From the NCBI RefSeq assembly GCF_001187555.1, contig NZ_LFIJ01000001.1, positions 1,018,169-1,082,168 on the forward strand: a stretch of 64,000 nt of DNA, written 5' to 3'. A program made the position numbers and the translations under genes. The notes under the pieces are model-generated. The model ran no database searches and was not told the DNA's origin. It saw only the letters and a list, made by a program, of their open reading frames with translations. The number at the start of each line of letters is the position of its first letter. Position 1 is the first letter of the stretch. This document shows positions 49,462 to 56,081 of the stretch, one piece after another. This stretch comes from Gilvimarinus polysaccharolyticus (lineage in GTDB: Bacteria > Pseudomonadota > Gammaproteobacteria > Pseudomonadales > Cellvibrionaceae).

Positions 49462-50822
49462 ATGAGCCAGAAAGCAGATGAATCAGAAGAGATAGAAGAG
49501 ATAGATGAACAGATATTTCTTTCCGATATATTGGAAAATTTTATAGATAATATTGAGAGTTTAGATACATCTCTCCCGCTCATCATGATAATAATGTCAT
49601 CCGTCTCTGAACAAAAAAATAAAGAACATCTCGAATTTCTTGAAGAAAATGGAAAACTAATAGAAGAAAAAGGAAGCAAGAAAAGATTTGATTTGGATCC
49701 GAAGCATTTTCAAGGGGCAAGGAAAATAAGAAAAAAGCATGAGCGAATGCGGAAATCGCTAGATCTTATACCTAGAAATTTTGTTGTCTCACTGATTAGT
49801 GAATTTGATTCATTTCTAGGAAATGTAATTAAGCATTTCTATGCTAAGAAGCCTGAATTACTAAACGCAGTAGAAAGGCAATTAACTTATGCAGATCTTA
49901 TTAAATTCGATGAGCTATCTGACGCTACTGAATACATCCTGGAAAAAGAGATAGAATCAATACTCAGAAAAAGCCATGTAGAGCACTTTTCTATTCTAGA
50001 AAAAAGTTTGGTATTGATTTGCGAAAAGGGCTGCAATCATGGCCTAAATTCGTTGAAATTACAGAAAGAAGAAATCTATTTGTGCACTGTGATGGCATAA
50101 TTTCATCTCAATATATCAAAGTTTGCTCAGAAAATGGAGTTAACGTGTCTAATCTTCAAGTTGGAGAAAAGCTTGATGTTGACCCCGAATATGTACGGCA
50201 AGCATTTGAAATAATCACCGAAATTGCTGTTAAGCTTACACATGTTCTTTGGCGTAAAGTTCTACCAAATGAAAGAAAAACTGCAGATACAAAAATAATA
50301 AGTTTGTCTTTTGAAATGCTGCAAGAAGAAGAATACCTGTTGGCTGCAAACATTCTAGATCTATTTGTAAATACAGTTAAAAAATTCCATAACAACGAAT
50401 ATAGAAGAATCGCAGTTGTTAACCTATCTATAGCTTACAAAATGTCAGGATCAATAGATAAATGCCATCGTGAACTAGCTAAACTTGATTGGGCGGATGT
50501 AGGTTATGAATTTAAGCTTGCGCATGCAGTTCTTAAAGAAGAGTTTGTAGCTGCAGCCGGATTAATGCCTAAAGTCGTAGCTACTGAAGAATTATCAGAG
50601 TTAGAATTTTTACAATGGCCATTATTTAAAGAATTCAGGGAGTCTGAGCATTTCGCCCCGACATTTCAGCAATGTTTCGATAAGGAACCTTTTGAAACGG
50701 AATCCATTAGTGTTGATACTGACGAAACTAATGCCAGTCAACCTGATAACATCAAAAATGAAGACAAGACTGATTGCTTTAATAGCGACACCGAGACGAA
50801 AGCATTGGAACTCAAAGCTTAA
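49462..50822 (+). pseudogene. cassette 6, HEPN-motif protein with a frameshift at an A6 run
   Basis: The first frame runs from ATG 49462 to a stop at 50100. A second frame, shifted by -1 and open from about 50004 to 50822, continues the same protein. The shift falls at the A6 run in CTAGAAAAAAGTTT (about 49997-50008); with seven As the reading would be continuous (LEKKFGIDLRKGL), giving about 453 aa. Just after the junction stands ITERRNLFVHCDG, with the RxxxxH motif of HEPN ribonuclease domains. The N-terminal half is charged and helical; the C-terminal part looks like helical repeats with an acidic tail. It may be a decayed gene, a sequencing error, or a site of slippage. A toxin or anti-phage role is inferred from the HEPN motif only. 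Confidence 0.65.
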
Positions 50823-50823
50823 A

Positions 50824-50830
50824 GATCTAA
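50824..50830 (+). other. R'' box of attC-6, interrupted by the group II intron
   Basis: GATCTAA here is the complement of the left end of cassette 6 (GTTAGATC). The attC sequence stops at this box and the 3' end of the intron follows directly. Confidence 0.75.
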
Positions 50831-51216
50831 TCGGGTAGCCGGAGGTGTCTAGCCTCCAGCCCCCACAACACCCTGCATGCGGATCCGCACAGGGTGTTTC
50901 ATTTGGAATAGTGAAGCTTAATCCATCCATCGCGCAACGTGTAAAGCCCCTGAGATGTTAAGTAATCATTCGATAAAGCTTGATTAATCCCCGGAGTTTT
51001 CGAGCTACGCCATGGTCCTTTGCTGGTGATCCCACAGGCAACCGCCGCTTGTACGTTAACGCCTCGACTCATCAGGTTTCTTACTTTGGTGCGTGGCTTT
51101 CGCCACTGTCGCCAGTAGGCCATGCGAACTCTTCGCCTAATCCAGTGATCTAGATCACCGCATGTCCACTGTTGAGCCTGTGTTCGGCAATATAGGCACT
51201 AATAAACGGTTAAACA
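50831..51216 (-). mobile_element. group IIC-attC intron, 3' remnant
   Basis: On the minus strand the sequence ends with a domain V-like hairpin (ACACCCTG(T)GCGGATCC... with GCATGCAGGGTGT, about 50866-50900), then GTGGGGG and a domain VI-like stem (CTGGAGG/CCTCCGG) and the terminal CTACCCGA typical of class C introns. The maturase C-terminus is encoded just upstream. Class C-attC introns insert in attC sites on the bottom strand, as seen here. The 5' part of the intron is missing; only about 15 bases separate the remnant from IS66. Confidence 0.75.
50899..51198 (-). pseudogene. group II intron maturase, C-terminal fragment
   Basis: The open frame of 99 codons has the characteristic end of class C intron-encoded proteins: DLDHWIRRRVRMAYWRQWRKP, then RTKVRNLMSRGV and GPWRSSKT. 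A TAG bounds it upstream (51199-51201) and the reverse transcriptase domain is absent, so it cannot be functional. Confidence 0.8.
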
Positions 51217-51240
51217 GTAAGCGCCAAACCAACCACCCGG

Positions 51241-52791
51241 TTATGATTGGTTTAACTTGATGCTAGCGTTCCATGGCAGTAGCGCCTCGATCGACTCAAC
51301 ACTTTGCGCATTGGGCAGCTCTTTAAAAACCACTTTCAAGTAATCATACGGATTCAGGCCGTTGGCCTTGGCCGTTTCGATTAAGCTATAAAGATTGGCG
51401 CTGGCATTGGCACCGGCCTGGCTATTAGAGAACAACCAGTTCTTCCGCCCCACGGTAAACGGACGTATGGCATTCTCTGCCCGGTTGTTATCGATCGGGT
51501 AAGCACCGCCGTCCAGATAGCGGACAAGCCTATCCCACTGATTATGCAGGTAGAGTAATGCCTTGCCGATCGCGCTTTGCGGCGGCACATTAGGCAGGCT
51601 TTTTTCCAGCCAGGCTCGCAGTTTGTTGATGACGGGTTTCGCCTCTTGTTGCCGCCTTCGGTAGCGCTCATCTGGCGGCTGATCCTTTATGGATTTTTCT
51701 AAGGCGTACAGTTTTTGGATGAGCGCCAAGCCCTGATCGGCTTTGCCAGCTTTGCCTTTTTTCTGGACGGTTTTGGCGTCCATGAATTTGCGCCGGGCGT
51801 GAGCCCAGCACCCTAAGCGGGTGATGCGGTAGTCTGTACACGCTTTTCCATAGCCTTCGTAACCATCGACCATGATGGCACCCACACTCGCATCGAGTAA
51901 ATCCAGCGGCACCGACTGACGCCGGGAGTCGGCGTAGTGGAACAGCACGGTGGGACTGGCAGCGAAGCTGCCCATCACCCACATGTAGCTTTGGCTCTCA
52001 GCGGTTTTCCCTGGCTCGTTGAGAACCTGTACGGTGGTTTCGTCCAAGTGGATGACAGGCTGCGCTAACAGCTTGTCATGCAAGAGATTAATCAGCGGCT
52101 GCACCAGCTGCCCCGAACGGATCATCCAGTTGGCAAGGTTGGTTCGGTCCAGGGCTAACCCGGCGCGTTTAAAGATCTCACTCTGGCGGTACAGTGGCAG
52201 TGCATCGCAGTATTTCTGGGTAGCCACATAAGCGAGCAGCCCTGCACTGGCGATACTTTTTTCAATGGGCTGTTTGGGTTTGGTGGCGGTGACGTGGTGC
52301 TTTTCGCAGCAAGGGCACACGTACTTCTGGCGCCGATGGACGATCACCTTGGCCTGGGCGGGGATGATATCCAGTTGCTCGTGGTCTTCAGTGCCGATAG
52401 CCTTTAGCTCGGCGCCATCGTGCGGGCACACCCGCTCGGATTCAGGCAACTCATACAACACCTCTTCACGCGGAAGGTTCGCCGGTAGGCTGACCCGTGG
52501 TTGCTTACGGCGAGTATGAGACGGGACATCAATGGTGTCTTCTTGTGTGGCTTCAGCGGGTTCGCTCGCCTCGCCTTTCTCTGCCGATTCGGCTTCATTG
52601 AACAGCCCTAGATCGAGCTGATCCTTAGAGAGCTTTTCACTGCTGGCAGAGAACTGCTTGCGTTGAAATTGTTTAATGAGTTCTTCGAGGGTGCTGATGC
52701 GACTCGCACGGCTTTTTAAAAGCGTTTCTTGTTCTTCAAGTTGCGCTTCAAGCTCTTTGATTTTGTGTTCAAGCGGTGCGATTTCTGACAT
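51241..52791 (-). CDS. tnpC: IS66 transposase TnpC
   Basis: 516 aa, full length. An N-terminal coiled coil (1-50), a zinc-finger-like region with VCPHDGAEL and KYVCPCCEKH, then the DDE catalytic core: IHLDETTVQVL, MVDGYEGYG and NNRAENAIRPF. It ends one to three bases from the left inverted repeat. Confidence 0.96.
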   Translation of the reverse strand: MSEIAPLEHKIKELEAQLEEQETLLKSRASRISTLEELIKQFQRKQFSASSEKLSKDQLDLGLFNEAESAEKGEASEPAEATQEDTIDVPSHTRRKQPRVSLPANLPREEVLYELPESERVCPHDGAELKAIGTEDHEQLDIIPAQAKVIVHRRQKYVCPCCEKHHVTATKPKQPIEKSIASAGLLAYVATQKYCDALPLYRQSEIFKRAGLALDRTNLANWMIRSGQLVQPLINLLHDKLLAQPVIHLDETTVQVLNEPGKTAESQSYMWVMGSFAASPTVLFHYADSRRQSVPLDLLDASVGAIMVDGYEGYGKACTDYRITRLGCWAHARRKFMDAKTVQKKGKAGKADQGLALIQKLYALEKSIKDQPPDERYRRRQQEAKPVINKLRAWLEKSLPNVPPQSAIGKALLYLHNQWDRLVRYLDGGAYPIDNNRAENAIRPFTVGRKNWLFSNSQAGANASANLYSLIETAKANGLNPYDYLKVVFKELPNAQSVESIEALLPWNASIKLNQS

Positions 52792-52813
52792 GCCGCTATT
52801 TTACCAAAACTCA

Positions 52814-53170
52814 TCAACGAACGTCTCGGTAAAACAGCGTTTCATGCGGTTTTAATTGAGCGATATCAAACCCGCGCAAGAGCCATTGCCACTGTTCGTG
52901 ATCCAGTACCACAGGATCTTCCGGCAAGCGCTTGGGCCACTTAAACTTATCGCGCTCTAAGCGCTTTTGCCACAGAGCAAAACCCGTCTCATCCCAGTAC
53001 AACACCTTAAGTTGACTGCGCTTTTTGTTGCAGAAGACAAACAGCGCAGGATCAAAAGGCGAAATCGCCATCTCATCCTGAACGATAACGCTTAATCCGT
53101 TAATCGCTTTGCGAAAGTCTACCGGCTCGCGGTGTAGGTAGACCTTAATATCTGCCGGCCACTGGATCAT
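52814..53170 (-). CDS. tnpB: IS66 accessory protein TnpB
   Basis: 118 aa. The IS66 Orf2 pattern is clear: VDFRKAINGLSVIV, FVFCNKKRSQLKVLYWDETGF and KRLERDKFKWP. It overlaps tnpA by 4 bases. It is needed for IS66 transposition; its biochemical role is not known. Confidence 0.95.
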   Translation of the reverse strand: MIQWPADIKVYLHREPVDFRKAINGLSVIVQDEMAISPFDPALFVFCNKKRSQLKVLYWDETGFALWQKRLERDKFKWPKRLPEDPVVLDHEQWQWLLRGFDIAQLKPHETLFYRDVR

Positions 53171-53457
53171 GCAGCCAAAGCCTTGACCAGTTGTGCGATA
53201 GTGTCCACATCGCCGGCGGGAAGCTTCACCGCGACAGAGCCGTAGTGTATCGTTGCCTCACCGGACGGCTTAGGCTCGGCCAGTACGGTTCGGGAAAACC
53301 TACTTGGTTCAGGACGAGCTTTAAGCTTTGTCCGTCGCAGGCTGAAGTATTTAGCGTTGAGCCCACGTTCGGCACAGAACTTGGCTTGAGTTAATCCGCT
53401 TTGCTCGAACTCCTCGATCAGAGTCAGCCAGTCGGATTGGCTGCGATGCTTTTTCAT
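53167..53457 (-). CDS. tnpA: IS66 accessory protein TnpA
   Basis: 96 aa with an HTH-like N-terminal segment (WLTLIEEFEQSGLTQAKFCAERGL), the usual IS66 Orf1. An AGGAGGT ribosome site precedes its ATG. First gene of the IS66 operon. Confidence 0.93.
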   Translation of the reverse strand: MKKHRSQSDWLTLIEEFEQSGLTQAKFCAERGLNAKYFSLRRTKLKARPEPSRFSRTVLAEPKPSGEATIHYGSVAVKLPAGDVDTIAQLVKALAA

Positions 53458-53545
53458 GTGAACCTCCTATTGATGAAAGCTGGGAGGTTACTGGCCTAGG
53501 ATTGATTCGTATAGTGGGTGGTTGGTTTGGCGCTTACGTTAAACA

Positions 53546-53813
53546 GTTTCTCTCTACGTGGAAAAACGAAAGTACAGGGCCAGTGGCGTTTGTTTTTCTT
53601 GGTGCATAACATTGAAAAGCTAATGAATTATGGAGCGATTGCTTAACCACAGCCTTATCCACAATTACCTCTGCGTTACCGCGCAGAATAAGTGATTGTG
53701 TTAAGCGAATGTGGTTGAATGGCGATCAATATAAAATTAAAGGGCAGGCTGGTGGGCACGTTTGTTGTAAAACGTTTTTCTACAGTCTCGTTACACAACC
53801 TTACAGAGTGCGC
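53546..53813 (+). other. degenerate cassette remains between IS66 and cassette 7
   Basis: No gene. It holds an attC-like palindrome at 53641-53706 (GCTTAACCACAG ... TGTGTTAAGC, with inner CTTAT/ATAAG and CTGCG/CGCAG stems) and, at 53790-53797, GTTACACA, which nearly complements the R'' box of attC-7 (TGCGTAAC) and is therefore the likely left end of cassette 7. Confidence 0.45.
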
Positions 53814-54302
53814 ATGGAAACGATTAAACTCGAATATTCTAAACCATTAATAAAAAGATCCATAAAAGATTACTGGTGGCGTCAAGTGGGGCCATTATTT
53901 TTGGCAGTCGCTATTTTTATGATTGGTTTTCTAATTTATCGGATAGTGCAAGGTGATAGGTCTTGGTTAGTTGGCTTGGTGGGAGCCATTGTGATTATGG
54001 CAGTAGTTATAATGGTGGCTTCGTATGTAGTTCATTTAAAAAGATCTCTGTCAAAGCTGGGGAGCATGGGTAAGCCTGAAGCCACTTTGGAACTAGAGGA
54101 TAATCGATTTCGGATATCTTCAGGTGCTGGTAGCTCAGAAGTGGAATGGTCACTTATAACTAAAGTGTGGTGCTTTAACGAGACTTGGCTTCTCTTCTTT
54201 AGCGCTGGGGAGTTTATGACACTACCAATAAAAAATATTAGTAATGAAAATAAAAAATATATTTTGTCTAAATTTGAAAAGGCAGGTGCCAAAGTTGCGT
54301 AA
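53814..54302 (+). CDS. cassette 7, YcxB-like membrane protein
   Basis: 162 aa from ATG 53814, 24 bases inside the cassette border. Two adjacent membrane segments (about 28-46 and 53-74) are followed by a soluble C-terminal domain with EVEWSLITKVWCFNETWLLFF and an ip-type repeat (FMTLPIKN), the YcxB-like pattern. The stop codon lies in the R'' box of attC-7. The function of YcxB-like domains is unknown. Confidence 0.7.
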   Translation: METIKLEYSKPLIKRSIKDYWWRQVGPLFLAVAIFMIGFLIYRIVQGDRSWLVGLVGAIVIMAVVIMVASYVVHLKRSLSKLGSMGKPEATLELEDNRFRISSGAGSSEVEWSLITKVWCFNETWLLFFSAGEFMTLPIKNISNENKKYILSKFEKAGAKVA

Positions 54303-54410
54303 CAAGTGTATTTACACGACAAAAAATCGTCGCTCCGTTTGTGTATGGGCTTCGCCCATTTTACACAAACTACACACCACAGTTTTTGCGTGTGATACAA
54401 GCGTTAGAGA
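54296..54410 (+). other. attC-7
   Basis: R'' TGCGTAAC, a long inner structure with GTTTGTGTA/TACACAAAC and GGGCTTCGCCC hairpins, R' GCGTTAGAGA. At 115 bases it is the longest attC of the array. Confidence 0.8.
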
Positions 54411-54413
54411 TAT

Positions 54414-55082
54414 ATGAAATATATTTGTATCCTCTTAGTTTTACTTTCTTTCTCTTCTCATGCCGTTGAGAGTATTTGTTATGGAACAACATCTGATGGT
54501 TCTTTAAAAAATGGTACTCAACTGCCAAGTTCAGGTGAAAACTTCGTAGGTTACAGTTCAATCGCTAGGGTTGCAGGCAGAACTTATGTTCACTCTTTAG
54601 TTCGAGATATTGTTATTAATGCTTACAAGCAGTTAGAAACTCTAGAGCCTAATAAAGTCTATAAGTATGCTGAAACTGGATTTAAGGACGGCGGCCAATT
54701 TAAACCGCATAAAACTCACCGTAATGGTTTGTCTGTTGACTTTATGACACCAGTTATTAATAAAGAGGGGGTGTCGGTACATTTACCAACACACCCTTTA
54801 AATAAGTTCGGCTACAATATCGAATTTGATGCCAACGATAAATACGAAGATTATTCAATCGATTACGTTGCATTGGCTGCGCATATAGTTGCTCTACATA
54901 AAGAGTCGAAAAGATTAGGCTTTGATCTTTGGCGCGTTATATTTTATCCGAAATTACAGCCTAAATTATTTAAAACTAAATATGGCAATTATTTAAAAGC
55001 TAATATTCAGTTTTCAAAAAAGCGTTCATGGGTGAGGCATGACGAGCATTATCATGTGGACTTTTTAGTTCAGTGTAAATGA
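54414..55082 (+). CDS. cassette 8, secreted murein endopeptidase-like protein (MepA/M15-type zinc site)
   Basis: 222 aa. A signal peptide (about 1-18, ending SHAVES). The zinc-peptidase motif is in KTHRNGLSVDFMTP (H and D six residues apart) and the second site in RHDEHYHVDF, as in penicillin-insensitive murein endopeptidase and the related LAS/M15 enzymes. The likely substrate is peptidoglycan cross-links in the periplasm, or the wall of a competitor if released. It begins only 4 bases after the attC-7 R' box. AT-rich compared with the core genes. Confidence 0.72.
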   Translation: MKYICILLVLLSFSSHAVESICYGTTSDGSLKNGTQLPSSGENFVGYSSIARVAGRTYVHSLVRDIVINAYKQLETLEPNKVYKYAETGFKDGGQFKPHKTHRNGLSVDFMTPVINKEGVSVHLPTHPLNKFGYNIEFDANDKYEDYSIDYVALAAHIVALHKESKRLGFDLWRVIFYPKLQPKLFKTKYGNYLKANIQFSKKRSWVRHDEHYHVDFLVQCK

Positions 55083-55168
55083 ATGCTAACAAGCCATTTT
55101 ATCGGGGCAAGATCATCCTCTGTTGGCCCTTCGCTCAGCAAGGGCCACTGGGCGCTTTGCGTTATGCA
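55083..55168 (+). other. attC-8
   Basis: R'' ATGCTAAC, inner stem GGCCCTTCGCTCAGCAAGGGCC, R' GCGTTATGCA. Its R'' does not complement the left end of cassette 8 (GTTAGAGA) beyond GTTAG, unlike most of the others, which hints at a rearrangement here. Confidence 0.8.
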
Positions 55169-55181
55169 CTAAGGAATTACA

Positions 55182-55544
55182 ATGGATAGCAAAATCGCAG
55201 GAACGCTAAGCCTTTTAAGTGCAGCAGCACTCATCGCAATATGGTGGGTGTTCTTATTTTCTGCTAGGCCGGATTGCCTAGATTCCATACCGCTCGCTAT
55301 AGATTCAGCTAAATATGCGTTATCTCCAACTGAGTCAGGTAGCTGGCTATTTGTCTTTACCCTTGGATCGATAGTCACTTGTATAGTAACTAGTCTAGCT
55401 CTCCTCTTTGGTAAGAAAAAACGTATTGCTATGTATGTAATAGCTACGCACTCTGTAATGGCGTTGTTTATTTATACATGGTCATTGGTCTTGGTTATTG
55501 CATTACCATTAGTTTACTTTGCTAAGGTATACAAAAATACATAA
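55182..55544 (+). CDS. cassette 9, small membrane protein
   Basis: 120 aa with an ATG 20 bases inside the cassette and AAGGAATT upstream. Three membrane segments (about 7-27, 53-75 and 82-113). The stop lies in attC-9. No known family. Confidence 0.65.
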   Translation: MDSKIAGTLSLLSAAALIAIWWVFLFSARPDCLDSIPLAIDSAKYALSPTESGSWLFVFTLGSIVTCIVTSLALLFGKKKRIAMYVIATHSVMALFIYTWSLVLVIALPLVYFAKVYKNT

Positions 55545-55620
55545 CAAAAACAGGCATGGTGATGCTTTTTTGTTGCGGCTACGCCTTCACTACAAAGCCC
55601 CGCGTGTTGCAGGTATTAGA
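55538..55620 (+). other. attC-9, with a degenerate R' box
   Basis: R'' TACATAAC complements the left end of cassette 9 (GTTATGCA) at 7 of 8 positions. The centre matches attC-1. The R' box reads GGTATTAGA instead of GCGTTRRRY, so the site may be inactive and marks the right end of the recognisable array. Confidence 0.7.
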
Positions 55621-55632
55621 AGGGTAAATTTT

Positions 55633-55719
55633 ATGAGGGTAGGTCGAATATATACTCTTTTATGGTGGGAATTGTTGGGTTATTTCAAGCTGGAAATTGA
55701 AAATTATAGCAGCCCCTAA
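55633..55719 (+). CDS. short ORF after the last attC
   Basis: 28 codons from ATG 55633, starting 13 bases after the degenerate R' box. The composition is hydrophobic and aromatic (LLWWELLGYF). It may be the truncated ORF of a tenth cassette or chance; no functional evidence. Confidence 0.25.
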   Translation: MRVGRIYTLLWWELLGYFKLEIENYSSP

Positions 55720-56081
55720 TACTTTAAACCTACATAAAAGTGCCCAAATAAAGCCTGGAAGGCTTTCCTCTGCTAAAACGCACTTTGCCCTCAACCAGCC
55801 GGACACTTCTGGCAAGCCTTTTAAGTAATGTTAAATAATAATACGGCCGAAGCTTGCGCAGTCCACAAAAAGGGACTAGATTGGATGCCAAGTTAAAACT
55901 GGTTGTATATTCCCCAGACAAGGAGCTGTCAAAAATTCTAAACCATTCTGTTTTCAATGGCTTGTATATCATACTTAATTAAAATTCTACTAAAGATAGA
56001 GTGTCGAAAAAATTTCGATTTGGTCATGCAAGTTAATTTTTGGAAGTAAAAAACTACATCTACATCAAGGAAAGATAAAGT
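55720..56081. other. right flank of the cassette array
   Basis: No gene. It includes a hairpin AAAGCC/GGCTTT near 55752-55770, a CGCACTTTGCCC segment that echoes the left flank, and the right copy of the flanking direct repeat. The subtilase promoter must lie in 55940-56070. Confidence 0.5.
55910..55934 (+). repeat. right copy of the 25-bp direct repeat flanking the cassette array
   Basis: Same orientation as 46525-46549 with one mismatch (AAGGAGC here, AAGGAGT on the left). No third copy was noticed in the window. Confidence 0.8.

Larger units (their letters stand above)
51217..53537 (-). mobile_element. IS66-family insertion sequence, intact
   Basis: Terminal inverted repeats GTAAGCGCCAAACCAACCAC (51217 onward) and its complement ending at 53537 match over 22 bases. 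The 8-bp target duplication GTTAAACA is present on both sides (51209-51216 and 53538-53545). Three genes tnpA, tnpB and tnpC lie in the usual order on the minus strand. The perfect duplication indicates a recent insertion. Confidence 0.96.
46659..55620 (+). mobile_element. integron cassette array without integrase in the window (CALIN-like)
   Basis: Short co-directional ORFs are separated by imperfect palindromes of 60-115 bases with R''-type (YYYAACAA) and R'-type (GCGTTRRRY) ends. Cassette left ends pair with the R'' box of their own attC: GTTAGGT with ACCTAAC, GTTAGCTG with CAGCTAAC, GTTAAGTG with CACTTAAC, GTTATTTG with CAAATAAC, GTTATGCA with TGCATAAC, GTTAGATC with GATCTAA. No tyrosine recombinase (IntI) frame is present on either side. 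A group II intron remnant and an IS66 copy lie within it. Confidence 0.9.

Noticed and set aside
46659-55620. CRISPR array as an explanation of the spaced repeats
   Set aside because: Repeats differ in length (60-115 bases) and sequence, are separated by genes, and show R''/R' pairing. No cas gene is present.
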